Of a DNA stretch of 64,000 nt, positions 28,507 to 37,199 are shown one piece after another. Where the stretch lies: contig CAKTTB010000003.1 of assembly GCA_934613505.1 (NCBI GenBank), positions 62,001 through 126,000 on the forward strand, written 5' to 3'. Both the position numbers and the translations under genes were made by a program. The notes beneath the pieces are model-generated. The model did no database searches. It was not told the origin of the DNA and saw only the letters and a list, made by a program, of their open reading frames with translations. Numbering within the stretch: the first letter of the stretch is position 1; each line of letters begins with the position of its first letter. This DNA is from an uncultured Oscillospiraceae bacterium (GTDB taxonomy: Bacteria > Bacillota > Clostridia > Oscillospirales > Oscillospiraceae).

Positions 28507-29423
28507 CACTTGGCTTTGACACCAGCAACTATACCACTTCGGTGGCGGCTTTTGACGGCGTGGGCGGGAAGAACTGCTCACGCCTTTTGGACGTGAAGCC
28601 GGGCGAGCTGGGGCTGCGGCAGTCAGATGCCCTGTTTGCGCATGTCAAGCGCCTGCCGGAGCTGGTGGACGCGCTCGCCGGGGCTGTTGATTTGAAGGAC
28701 GTGACGGCGATCGGCGTCAGTACGCGGCCGCGGGCTGTGGAAGGCTCCTACATGCCGTGTTTTCTGGCGGGCTGGTCGCAGGCCAGCTGTCTGGCCCGCA
28801 TTCTCGGCGTGCCGCTCTATGAGTTTTCCCACCAGCAGGGACATATTGCGGCGAGCCTATGGTCGGCAGGACGGCTCGACCTCATGAAAACGCCGCATCT
28901 GGCGTGGCACCTGTCCGGCGGCACGACCGAGCTGCTGCTCGTCACACCGGACGGCAAAAATGTCAAGGCGGAAAAGCTCGGCGGAACGAGCGATATCTCC
29001 GCCGGTCAGCTCATTGACCGGACTGGCAAGCTTCTGGGGCTGCAGTTCCCGGCAGGAAAGGCAATCGACGCACTGAGCCGGACGTCGGAATGCAAACACA
29101 AATACCGCGTGAAGCTGCGCGGGCTGGAGTTTTCCTTCTCCGGCATCCAGAATCAGGCGGAGAAATTCTTCGCCGACACGCAAAATCCTGCGGACACGGC
29201 GCGGTTCGTCATGAACTGCATCGTCGGCTGCATCGCGGACGCGACGCGCGCGGCGCTTGCCCAGAATCCGGGGCTGACGGTCGTTTCCTCCGGCGGCGTG
29301 GCCTCCAATTCCATGCTGCGGGAGCGGATGCGGGAGTTTTCGCCGGTATTTGCCGAGCCGCAGTTCTCCACGGACAACGCCATGGGCGTCGCCGTCCTGA
29401 CGGCGCTGCAGGAGGGACTGTGA
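28500..29423 (+). CDS. Peptidase M22 / TsaD-like (Kae1) ASKHA-fold paralogue
   Basis: A 307-residue protein of the Kae1/TsaD superfamily. It starts LTLGFDTSNYTTSVA, has SHQQGHIAASLW at the place of the metal-binding HxxxH, and ends with SGGVASNSMLR. TsaD makes the t6A modification of tRNA, but Clostridia often carry this shorter second copy next to nusB and xseA, so true TsaD is probably elsewhere. The function of this copy is not established. It overlaps nusB by seven bases and xseA by one base. Confidence 0.8.
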   Translation: MLTLGFDTSNYTTSVAAFDGVGGKNCSRLLDVKPGELGLRQSDALFAHVKRLPELVDALAGAVDLKDVTAIGVSTRPRAVEGSYMPCFLAGWSQASCLARILGVPLYEFSHQQGHIAASLWSAGRLDLMKTPHLAWHLSGGTTELLLVTPDGKNVKAEKLGGTSDISAGQLIDRTGKLLGLQFPAGKAIDALSRTSECKHKYRVKLRGLEFSFSGIQNQAEKFFADTQNPADTARFVMNCIVGCIADATRAALAQNPGLTVVSSGGVASNSMLRERMREFSPVFAEPQFSTDNAMGVAVLTALQEGL

Positions 29424-30634
29424 TGGAGCAGAATATCATCGCCGTCTCGCAGGTCAATGAATACATCAAATTTCTGCTCGACCGCGACGAGCTGCTGACC
29501 AACATCTGCGTGCGCGGCGAGCTGAGCAACTATAAAGTTTATCCCTCCGGTCACCATTATTTTTCTCTGAAGGACGCAGGCGGCGCGCTGCGGTGCGTCA
29601 TGTTCCGCTCCAGCGCGCAGCGGCTCCGCTTCCGGCCGGAAAACGGGATGCAGGTCGTGGCCTGCGGCCGTGTGACGGTCTTCCCGCGCGACGGGGCCTA
29701 TCAGCTCTACTGCAATTCCCTGACCGCCGACGGCGCGGGCGATCTGTATGTTGCGTTCGAACAGCTCAAGGAAACGCTCGCGAAGGAAGGCCTGTTTGAC
29801 CCGGCACACAAAAAGCCGATCCCGCAGTACCCGCATACGATCGCAATCATTACCTCGCCGGCCGGAGCTGCGATCATGGACATGCTGCGCATCCTCGGCA
29901 AACGGTATCCGCTGAGCAAGATCAGGCTCCTGCCGGTTCGCGTGCAGGGCGCGGAAGCTCCGGCGGAGATCGCGGGCGCGATCCGCTACGCGAACCGGTA
30001 TCAGGTCGCGGACCTCATCATCACGGGCCGCGGCGGCGGCTCGATGGAGGATCTTTGGGCATTCAACGATGAGCGCGTGGCGCGCGCGATCTTTGATTCC
30101 GATATTCCGGTCATTTCCGCGGTCGGCCACGAGCCGGATGTTACGATCTCGGATTACGTCGCCGATCTTCGCGCGGCGACGCCCAGCAATGCGGCGGAGC
30201 TGGCCGTGCCCGATCAGGCGGAGCTTCGCAAGAAGCTGCAGATGATGCAGTCGGCCATGCTGCAGAGTGTACAGAAGAACGTAAAGCTCGGCCGCCAGCG
30301 GTTGAGCGGACTGGCGGAGAAGCGCGTGCTGCAGAGTCCTCTCAACTATCTGGAGGACCGGCGCGTGCTGCTGGACTTTCTGTCCACCCACCTGCAGGCC
30401 GCGCAGCAGAAGACGCTGCACGAAAAGAAACAGCAGTTTATCCGGCTGACCGCCGCGCTTGACGCGATGAGTCCCCTGAAGGTTCTCGCGCGCGGCTACG
30501 GCATGGTCAGCGGCCCGGACGGGGCGCTTCTGCGCCGTGCGTCAGACGTGCAGCCGGGAGATACGATCCGCGTCAGTCTCAGCAGCGGCAGTCTGACGGC
30601 CTGCGTGGAACAGATACAGGAGAATGCAACATGA
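29423..30634 (+). CDS. xseA: Exodeoxyribonuclease VII large subunit
   Basis: A 403-residue ExoVII large subunit. The N-terminal OB domain is VSQVNEYIKFLLDRDELLTN and SNYKVYPSGHHYFSLKD. The catalytic region is TGRGGGSMEDLWAFNDE (about 192-208), with VISAVGHEPD next. A long coiled coil follows. With XseB it degrades single-stranded DNA from both ends. ATG 29423 overlaps the previous stop (TGATG). Confidence 0.96.
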   Translation: MEQNIIAVSQVNEYIKFLLDRDELLTNICVRGELSNYKVYPSGHHYFSLKDAGGALRCVMFRSSAQRLRFRPENGMQVVACGRVTVFPRDGAYQLYCNSLTADGAGDLYVAFEQLKETLAKEGLFDPAHKKPIPQYPHTIAIITSPAGAAIMDMLRILGKRYPLSKIRLLPVRVQGAEAPAEIAGAIRYANRYQVADLIITGRGGGSMEDLWAFNDERVARAIFDSDIPVISAVGHEPDVTISDYVADLRAATPSNAAELAVPDQAELRKKLQMMQSAMLQSVQKNVKLGRQRLSGLAEKRVLQSPLNYLEDRRVLLDFLSTHLQAAQQKTLHEKKQQFIRLTAALDAMSPLKVLARGYGMVSGPDGALLRRASDVQPGDTIRVSLSSGSLTACVEQIQENAT

Positions 30635-30864
30635 GTGAAAAATCCCAGACCTTTGAGACCTCCATGCAGCGGCTGGAGGAGATCGTCCGCCAGCTGGAGC
30701 AGGGAAATGTCCCGCTTGAGGCGTCTTTGAAGCTGTTTCAGGAAGGAACGGCTCTGGTAAAGTCCTGCACGGCTCTGCTCGACAGCGCGGAGCAGCAGAT
30801 CGTGAAACTGATGAAAACAGCCGACGGAACGCCGGCGGAAACGGAGTATGTACGCGATGAGTGA
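30631..30864 (+). CDS. xseB: Exodeoxyribonuclease VII small subunit
   Basis: A 77-residue helical hairpin protein with the family motif FETSMQRLEEIVRQLEQGNVPLEASLKLFQEG. It binds the XseA coiled coil. It overlaps xseA by four bases (ATGA), and its end overlaps the ispA start. Confidence 0.95.
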   Translation: MSEKSQTFETSMQRLEEIVRQLEQGNVPLEASLKLFQEGTALVKSCTALLDSAEQQIVKLMKTADGTPAETEYVRDE

Positions 30865-31726
30865 ATTTCATGACCAGATCGCACAGTACCGTGCGGCAAT
30901 CGAAGCGTTTCTACAGAAGCAGTTTTGTGAAGAGGCTCCGCAGAAGCGGCTGTTTGACGCCATGCGCTACAGTCTGCTTGCCGGCGGCAAGCGCATCCGC
31001 CCGGTTCTGACGCTGGAGTTTTGCCGCATCTGCGGCGGTGACTGGAAAAAGGCGATCCCGTTTGCCTGCGCGCTGGAAATGGTGCATACCTACAGCCTCA
31101 TTCATGATGATCTGCCGTGCATGGATAACGACGATTACCGCCGCGGCCGCCTGACGAACCACAAGGTCTTCGGCGAAGCGCTGGCGGTGCTGGCCGGCGA
31201 CGGCCTTCTGACAGCCGCCTTTGAGACGGCGTCTATGGCAGACGCGGATCCGGCAGTGGCGGTCAAGGTCATCCGGATCCTCTCCGAGCAGGCGGGCGAG
31301 CTTGGCATGGTGGGCGGACAGGTCCTCGACATGGACGCCGAGGAGCAGGAGCTGACCGAGCAGGGAATCTATGATATCCAGCGCCGCAAGACCGGCGCGC
31401 TCATTCAGGCGGCCTGCCAGATCGGCGTCGTGGCCGGCGGCGGCACGGAGCAGCAGCTGCAGGCGGCAGGGACGTACGCGCAGAACATCGGCCTGGCGTT
31501 CCAGATCCGCGACGATATGCTCGACGTTCTCGGCGATGCGGCAAAGCTCGGCAAGGCCACGCATGTGGACGAGAACAAAAATACCTTTGTCCGCCTGTAC
31601 GGCATCGGCGCATGCTCGAAGATGATCGAGGCGGAGACAAAGAGCGCCATCGCCGCGCTGTCCTGCTTCCAGAACTCAGATTTCCTCGTGGAAATGGCCG
31701 GGCAGTTGGCGCTGCGCGAATATTGA
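30857..31726 (+). CDS. ispA: Polyprenyl (farnesyl/geranyl) diphosphate synthase
   Basis: A 289-residue trans-prenyltransferase. The first aspartate-rich motif is DDLPCMDNDD (about residue 80) and the second is QIRDDMLD (about 215). It condenses IPP with allylic diphosphates, and is likely a farnesyl diphosphate synthase from its place upstream of dxs. The start is ATG 30857 or ATG 30848; both overlap the end of xseB. The short-chain product is inferred, not shown. Confidence 0.94.
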   Translation: MSEFHDQIAQYRAAIEAFLQKQFCEEAPQKRLFDAMRYSLLAGGKRIRPVLTLEFCRICGGDWKKAIPFACALEMVHTYSLIHDDLPCMDNDDYRRGRLTNHKVFGEALAVLAGDGLLTAAFETASMADADPAVAVKVIRILSEQAGELGMVGGQVLDMDAEEQELTEQGIYDIQRRKTGALIQAACQIGVVAGGGTEQQLQAAGTYAQNIGLAFQIRDDMLDVLGDAAKLGKATHVDENKNTFVRLYGIGACSKMIEAETKSAIAALSCFQNSDFLVEMAGQLALREY

Positions 31727-31781
31727 TGTATAAAAATGGGCAGTCCGGCCCTATTGTCACAGAAAGTTTATGAATATTAAC

Positions 31782-31810
31782 TTGTATATACAGCTGTAAT
31801 ATGCTATACT
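31782..31810 (+). promoter_or_regulatory. Promoter of the OLE RNA
   Basis: TTGTAT (31782-31787) and TATACT (31805-31810), spaced 17 bases apart, in the AT-rich gap after ispA. The predicted start of transcription is near 31817, where the structured RNA begins. Confidence 0.8.
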
Positions 31811-31816
31811 GTTCTG

Positions 31817-32430
31817 GCAATGGCGCAGTATCCTAGTCAGCTTTGCCGGCTGCGAGGAAGGGCCTAAAAATCCTTTGATTGGCATACCTGTGAACCCCGT
31901 GGTGTCTGCTTCTTACGCCCAGTCTGGGGTGGATGCTGTGGGAAGGCGATTTTGCGCCTGCGGCGGACGGGCTGTCTCCAATGGCATGGAGAAGATGACC
32001 CGGTCGCTGTGGAGACTGGATATTGTGCAGCGGCGAACTCCCTTCGTGGTATCCGACCGTTGTACGATACCGGATATGAACCTGCATTGCGGTGCTACCC
32101 GGCTTTAAGCCGTGAACGCTGTGTGCAGAGTAGCCTGCCTTGCGTGAACCGGCCGGGAAAGGGAAGCTGATGCGTCAAGCGCTCATGGCCTTGAGCGCAG
32201 ACGATATTCCCTTGAAAGACGGTTTGCAAAAGAGGATAAGAGTCGGTTCAAGCTGTGGTGGAAATCACCTAGACTGTCGAAAGGGCCTTTGTGGGATTGC
32301 GGTACGGACTAAGTGGCAATCGGGTAGTGACCATGGCGACAGGCCAACGCGAGCATGAAAGGGGAACCACCTCCATCGGCGACGAGAGGATGCTCCCGGG
32401 GAAAACAAACCCGACCTAAGCCGTAAGATT
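31817..32430 (+). ncRNA. OLE RNA (ornate, large, extremophilic RNA)
   Basis: About 610 bases with no credible ORF lie between ispA and a four-helix membrane protein followed by dxs. This is the described location and length of OLE RNA, a large structured RNA bound to the membrane protein OapA. It has its own promoter and many visible short helices (for example GGCGATTTTGCGCC near 31945, and CGTCAAGCGCTCA...TTGAGCG near 32172-32201). The identification rests on context, length and the OapA partner; I could not run a covariance model. The 5' and 3' ends are approximate. Confidence 0.88.
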
Positions 32431-32470
32431 AATCATAAGAGCTGCCATTGCATATCCAGAAAGAAACGCG

Positions 32471-32512
32471 GGAGCGGACGGCGGATCGGCTCCGCCATCC
32501 GCTCCTTCGGCA
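32471..32512 (+). terminator. Strong hairpin after OLE RNA
   Basis: GGAGCGGA-C-GGCGGA pairs with TCCGCC-A-TCCGCTCC (14 pairs, one mismatch) and is followed by TTCGGCATTTT. The T-run is imperfect, so it may be a partial terminator or a processing site that lets oapA be transcribed. Confidence 0.6.
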
Positions 32513-32577
32513 TTTTATTCCGGCAGTTCCGCGCAGCGCGGCGCTGTCTGAGAGACCCTCGATGTGTGGAGGCTGTT

Positions 32578-33171
32578 TTGGCTGCTGCAAAGAAGAAAAA
32601 AACCGGCAAGTCATCCGGAACGGATTTTAAGTGGATCGCGCTGATCTTCCTGCTGACTGTGCTGATCTCCGCGGTGATGAGCTTCGTTTCCTCCAATCTT
32701 CTGGAGGGCGCGGGGCTTGTCCTGTCGTTTGTGATCCTGATCTGCATCGTTTTGATCGGTATTTTATTTGATATTATCGGCGTCGCCGTGACTGCGGCGG
32801 ATGAAGCGCCGTTTCACGCCATGGCGTCGCGTAAGGTGCCGGAGGCGACGGACGCGCTGCGCCTGATCCGCAACGCCAACAAGGTCTCCTCGTTCTGCAA
32901 CGATGTGATCGGCGATATCTGCGGCGTTATCTCCGGCTCGGCCGCGGCGGTGATCGCTGCGCGTGTGCTGCTGCTCGGAGGCAGCGGCTCGGAAATTTTT
33001 GTGACGCTCCTGCTGTCCGCCCTCGTGTCGGGCGTGACGGTCGGCGGCAAGGCCTGCGGAAAGTCGCTGGCGATGAACTCCAGCACGGCTGTTGTGCGCG
33101 CAGCCGCGAAGGCGCTGTGCTTTTTCCGGACACTCCCGGAGCGGTTCCGGAAAAAGCAGAAAAAGAAATAA
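32578..33171 (+). CDS. oapA: OLE RNA-associated membrane protein OapA
   Basis: A 197-residue protein with four hydrophobic segments (WIALIFLLTVLISAVMSF, LVLSFVILICIVLIGILFDI, ICGVISGSAAAVIAARVLLL, IFVTLLLSALVSGVTVGG). Lysine/arginine-rich tails at both ends (AAAKKKKTGK and FRKKQKKK) suit RNA binding. The central segment APFHAMASRKVPEATDALRLIRNA is characteristic of the OapA family. OapA tethers OLE RNA to the membrane. The start is probably TTG 32578, five bases after GTGGAGG; GTG 32566 lies inside that SD. Confidence 0.88.
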   Translation: MAAAKKKKTGKSSGTDFKWIALIFLLTVLISAVMSFVSSNLLEGAGLVLSFVILICIVLIGILFDIIGVAVTAADEAPFHAMASRKVPEATDALRLIRNANKVSSFCNDVIGDICGVISGSAAAVIAARVLLLGGSGSEIFVTLLLSALVSGVTVGGKACGKSLAMNSSTAVVRAAAKALCFFRTLPERFRKKQKKK

Positions 33172-33192
33172 CTGCGCGATCGCGAGGTTTGC

Positions 33193-35031
33193 ATGATTTT
33201 AGAGACAATCCATTCCCGGGAGGATCTGCTGGCGCTGCCGGAGCAGCAGTTGCCGGCGCTGTGTGACGAGATCCGCCAGTTCCTTGTGCAGAACGTCAGC
33301 CGGACGGGCGGCCATCTGGCCTCCAATCTCGGCATTGTAGAGACGACTGTCGCACTTCACCGGGTCTTTGATACCAGCCGGGACCGGCTGGTCTTCGACG
33401 TGGGACACCAGTGCTACGTCCATAAAATTCTGACCGGCCGCATGGAGCAGTTCGCCACGCTCCGCCAGCAGGGCGGGATCTCCGGCTTTCCGAAGCCGTG
33501 TGAGAGCGTCCATGACGCGTTCATTGCCGGCCATGCCTCCAATGCGGTTTCCGTCGCGCTTGGCATGGCGCGTGCACGGACACTGTCCGGAGACGATTAT
33601 CATGTGCTGGCACTTCTGGGCGACGGCGCGCTGACCGGCGGCCTTGCCTATGAGGGCTTTAATAACGCCGGTGCGAGCCGCGAGCCGATGATCGTCCTGC
33701 TCAACGACAACGGCATGTCCATCACACCGAATGTCGGCGCGATCTCCCGGTATCTCGCGCAGGCGCGCCTGCGCCCGGGCTACCTTGATCTGAAGCTCTG
33801 GTACCGGAATCTGACGTCCGGCAGCAGCTTTGGCCGGAAATTATATGCGCTGACCCATAAGATCAAAGAGAGAATGAAGCGCTCCCTTCTCGGGACAACG
33901 CTTTTTGAAAACCTGGGCTTTACGTATCTCGGGCCGGTCGACGGCCACGATATCCCACGGATCGAGGCGCTTCTGCGGACAGCTGTGTCATTGCAGGAGC
34001 CGGTCGTCATCCATCTCATCACCAAAAAGGGCAAGGGCTACGCGCCGGCGGAGCAGACGCCGCAGGATTTCCACGGCGTCGGCCGGTTCGACCCAGATAC
34101 CGGCATGCCTGCCGCGTCCGCCGCGCCTGCGTTCTCTGACGCATTCGGGCAGGCGCTCTGCAAGGCGGCTGCCGCCGACGATACCGTCTGCGCCATCACG
34201 GCTGCCATGCAGCACGGGACCGGGCTGGACCCGTTCGCAGCTGCTTACCCGGAGCGTTTTTTTGATGTGGGCATTGCCGAAGGCCATGCGGTCTGTATGG
34301 CAGCCGGGCTTGCCAAGCAGGGCATGAAGCCGGTCGTGGCGATCTATTCAACGTTCCTGCAGCGCGCCTACGACATGCTCCAGCATGACGTTGCGCTGCA
34401 GCAGCTGCACGTGGTCTTCGCCGTCGACCGCTGCGGGCTTGTCGGCGAGGACGGCGAGACCCATCAGGGCATGTTTGACGTGGGCTATCTGCGGCAGGTG
34501 CCGGGAATGAAGATCTTCTGCCCGGCAAGCTTTGCGGAGCTGCAGGAGGACCTGCAGAAGGCACTGTATGTCTGCACCGGTCCTGCGGCGATCCGCTATC
34601 CACGTAGGACGGAAGGAAGCTACACGCAGACATCCGCTGAAACGCGCCTCTGCGAGGGCTACACCTGTACGGTTGTCTGCTACGGAACGATGATCAACGC
34701 CGTGCTGCAGGCTGCGGACACCATGCGCGCTGCAGGCTACCGGCCGGAGATCCTGAAGCTGCGGACAATCTCTCCGGTCGACTGGGCGGCAATTGAAGCG
34801 TCCGTCCGCAAAACGAAACGGATCTTCGTCTTTGAAGAGACATCCGACCGCGAATGCCTTGCCGACGAGATCTTTGCCCATTTGATCGAAGCCGGGATCC
34901 CGGCGGTCTGCCATAAGCGCAATCTTGGCAGAAAACCGGTCCCGCACGGCAGCTGTCAGGCACTGCTGACCGCGGCAGGACTGGACGCGGCGTCCATCAC
35001 ACAGATGATGCAGGAGGAGCTTGGCCGATGA
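33193..35031 (+). CDS. dxs: 1-deoxy-D-xylulose-5-phosphate synthase
   Basis: A 612-residue thiamine-diphosphate enzyme of the MEP isoprenoid pathway (pyruvate + glyceraldehyde 3-phosphate to DXP). It has HLASNLGIVE near the N-terminus, DVGHQCYVHKILTGR, the ThDP-binding GDGALTGG (about residue 142) and the central transketolase motif (DVGIAEGHAV, about 358). Its product feeds IspA upstream. It overlaps tlyA by four bases (ATGA). The SD GCGAGG is weak. Confidence 0.97.
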   Translation: MILETIHSREDLLALPEQQLPALCDEIRQFLVQNVSRTGGHLASNLGIVETTVALHRVFDTSRDRLVFDVGHQCYVHKILTGRMEQFATLRQQGGISGFPKPCESVHDAFIAGHASNAVSVALGMARARTLSGDDYHVLALLGDGALTGGLAYEGFNNAGASREPMIVLLNDNGMSITPNVGAISRYLAQARLRPGYLDLKLWYRNLTSGSSFGRKLYALTHKIKERMKRSLLGTTLFENLGFTYLGPVDGHDIPRIEALLRTAVSLQEPVVIHLITKKGKGYAPAEQTPQDFHGVGRFDPDTGMPAASAAPAFSDAFGQALCKAAAADDTVCAITAAMQHGTGLDPFAAAYPERFFDVGIAEGHAVCMAAGLAKQGMKPVVAIYSTFLQRAYDMLQHDVALQQLHVVFAVDRCGLVGEDGETHQGMFDVGYLRQVPGMKIFCPASFAELQEDLQKALYVCTGPAAIRYPRRTEGSYTQTSAETRLCEGYTCTVVCYGTMINAVLQAADTMRAAGYRPEILKLRTISPVDWAAIEASVRKTKRIFVFEETSDRECLADEIFAHLIEAGIPAVCHKRNLGRKPVPHGSCQALLTAAGLDAASITQMMQEELGR

Positions 35032-35837
35032 AGCATAAGGAGCGGCTGGATGTGCTGCTGGTTTCGCGCAATCTCGCAGAATCCAGAAGCAAGGCGCAGG
35101 CCATGATCATGGCAGGCGAGGTTTATGTAAACGAACAGAAGGCCGATAAGGCCGGTCTGGAGATCAATATCGACGAGGATCCCGTCATCGAGGTGCGCGG
35201 CAGTGCGTGCCCGTATGTGAGCCGCGGCGGGCTGAAGCTGGAAAAGGCGCTGCGGGACTTTCATGTAGACCCGACAGGCTATGTGTGCAGCGATTCCGGT
35301 GCATCGACCGGCGGCTTTACCGACTGCCTGCTGCAGCAGGGCGCGAGCAAGGTCTTTGCCATCGACGTCGGCTACGGCCAGTTGGCGTGGAAGATCCGCT
35401 CCGACCCGCGCGTAGTCGTAATGGAGCGAACGAATATCCGCTATGTCACGCCGGAAGACCTTGGAGAACCGCTCGATCTGTCGGTGGTGGACGTATCGTT
35501 CATCTCGCTGAAGATCGTGCTTCCGGCCATTCAGAAGCTGCTGAAGCCGACGGGGCAGGTGCTTTGCCTCATCAAGCCGCAGTTTGAAGCCGGGAAAGAG
35601 AAGATCGGGAAAAAAGGCGTCGTGCGTGACCCCGCGGTGCATGCCGAGGTTCTGCAGAACTTTACGGCGCTGGCAGACAGCCTGCACTTTACCATCCGGA
35701 ATCTGACGTTTTCGCCGGTCAAGGGGCCGGAGGGGAATATCGAATTTTTGGCGCACCTGGCCATGCAGCCGGAAGACGCCTGTCAGCTCGATATCGAAGC
35801 ACTTGTCGCGCAGGCACACGAAGCATTGAAAGGTTGA
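35028..35837 (+). CDS. tlyA: TlyA-family rRNA 2'-O-methyltransferase
   Basis: A 269-residue protein with an N-terminal S4 RNA-binding domain (RLDVLLVSRNLAESRSKAQA) and an FtsJ-type Rossmann domain (DSGASTGGFTDCLLQQGA, about residues 86-103). TlyA methylates 16S and/or 23S rRNA; in mycobacteria its loss gives capreomycin resistance. The site modified here is not known. The dxs-tlyA-nadK-argR-recN order is the usual Firmicutes cluster. Confidence 0.93.
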   Translation: MKHKERLDVLLVSRNLAESRSKAQAMIMAGEVYVNEQKADKAGLEINIDEDPVIEVRGSACPYVSRGGLKLEKALRDFHVDPTGYVCSDSGASTGGFTDCLLQQGASKVFAIDVGYGQLAWKIRSDPRVVVMERTNIRYVTPEDLGEPLDLSVVDVSFISLKIVLPAIQKLLKPTGQVLCLIKPQFEAGKEKIGKKGVVRDPAVHAEVLQNFTALADSLHFTIRNLTFSPVKGPEGNIEFLAHLAMQPEDACQLDIEALVAQAHEALKG

Positions 35838-35844
35838 CCGCAGT

Positions 35845-36711
35845 ATGAAGATCGTCGTTTCGCCGAACCCGTATCGGGACAAACAATTCAAGAATGCCAG
35901 ACAGGCCTGCAGCATCCTGCGGGAAGCGGGCGCAGAGGTTGCGCTGTGCCTTCCGTTCGATGTGGACAAGAATTTCGAGATCCCGTCCGACCTCCGCTTC
36001 CGGGATATCCAGAGGGAGATCAAAACGGCGGACATGCTCGTCTGCTTTGGCGGCGACGGTACGATTTTGCACGCGTCCAAGATCGCGACGGAGCATTCCA
36101 TTCCCATTCTGGGCGTGAATATCGGCACGATGGGCTTCATCGCGGAGCTGGAAGCGGGTGAGATCGAGCTGCTGCGGAAGATCCCGCAGGGGGATTATAC
36201 CGTAGAAGAGCGCACGATGCTGGACGTTTCCGTGACAGGCGGTAGGCAGACGCTCTTCCACGAGACGGCGCTCAACGACGCCGTCATCACCAAGGGCGCC
36301 ATTGCCCGCGTGGTGCAGCTGGCCATTTACTGCGACGGCGTGGAGGCGACGAGCTTCTCCGGCGACGGCGTCATCCTCTGCACGCCGACCGGCTCGACGG
36401 CCTATTCCATGTCCGCCGGCGGTCCGATCGTCGAGCCGTCTGCAAAAAACTTCCTCATCACGCCGATCTGCGCGCATGCCATGCTGGCCAAGAGCATCGT
36501 GGTCGCGCCGAGCCGCGTCGTGACGGTCCGGGTCGGCAAGGTCGGGCGGCACAACGCGTTTTTGTCCGTTGACGGCGGGCGGGCGTTCCGCCTGAATGTC
36601 GGCGACGAGATCACAGTGAAAAGCTCCCAGAAGGTCACGCGGCTGGTGCGGCTTAAGAATACGAGCTTTTTTGAGATTCTGAATAAGAAATTCATTGAAA
36701 AAATGAGGTAA
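35845..36711 (+). CDS. nadK: NAD kinase
   Basis: A 288-residue NAD kinase that makes NADP+ from NAD+ and ATP. The GGDGT motif is in FGGDGTILHAS (about residue 72), and the NAD-binding segment TGSTAYSMSAGGPIVEP is near 185. It starts seven bases after tlyA. Confidence 0.96.
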   Translation: MKIVVSPNPYRDKQFKNARQACSILREAGAEVALCLPFDVDKNFEIPSDLRFRDIQREIKTADMLVCFGGDGTILHASKIATEHSIPILGVNIGTMGFIAELEAGEIELLRKIPQGDYTVEERTMLDVSVTGGRQTLFHETALNDAVITKGAIARVVQLAIYCDGVEATSFSGDGVILCTPTGSTAYSMSAGGPIVEPSAKNFLITPICAHAMLAKSIVVAPSRVVTVRVGKVGRHNAFLSVDGGRAFRLNVGDEITVKSSQKVTRLVRLKNTSFFEILNKKFIEKMR

Positions 36712-36718
36712 TTCCCAT

Positions 36719-37174
36719 ATGAAATCGAAACGGCAGGAAAAAATCCTGGAGCTGATCCTCGACCACAGTGTCCAGACGCAGGAGCAGCTGCTTGCGGAGC
36801 TGGAGGCTGCCGGCTTCCGCACCACGCAGGCCACGATCTCCCGCGATATCAAGCAGCTGCGCATCATCAAGGAACTTGGGCCGCACGGAACCTATCGCTA
36901 TTCCACCGCGCCGAAGCCCGCGGAGCATACGTTCTCCGCCAAGCTCAACCTGATCTTCCGGCAGTGCATCACGAGCGTCGAATACGCACAGAACATGATC
37001 GTCATCAAGACTATGCCGGGTCTTGCCAACGGCGCGGCTGCCGCCATCGACAAGCTGAACATCCCGGAGCTTCTGGGCACGCTGGCCGGAGACGATACGT
37101 GCTTCGCCGTTCTCAAGGACACACAGGCGGCCGCGAACCTCTGCGCAGAGATCCGGGAACAGATCGAACACTGA
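36719..37174 (+). CDS. argR: Arginine repressor ArgR/AhrC
   Basis: A 151-residue arginine-dependent repressor. The N-terminal winged helix-turn-helix contains TQATISRDIKQLRIIK (about residues 37-52). The C-terminal hexamerisation and arginine-binding domain contains MPGLANGAAAAIDKL and GTLAGDDTCFAVLKD (about 98-135). It lies seven bases after nadK, in the conserved nadK-argR-recN order. Confidence 0.96.
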   Translation: MKSKRQEKILELILDHSVQTQEQLLAELEAAGFRTTQATISRDIKQLRIIKELGPHGTYRYSTAPKPAEHTFSAKLNLIFRQCITSVEYAQNMIVIKTMPGLANGAAAAIDKLNIPELLGTLAGDDTCFAVLKDTQAAANLCAEIREQIEH

Positions 37175-37199
37175 CGCCGCGCAGACAGGAGGGAGACCC

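Noticed and set aside
31875..32358. Short open frames of 72-77 codons inside the OLE region
   Set aside because: They lack good SDs and family similarity and overlap one another; the length and context fit OLE RNA better.
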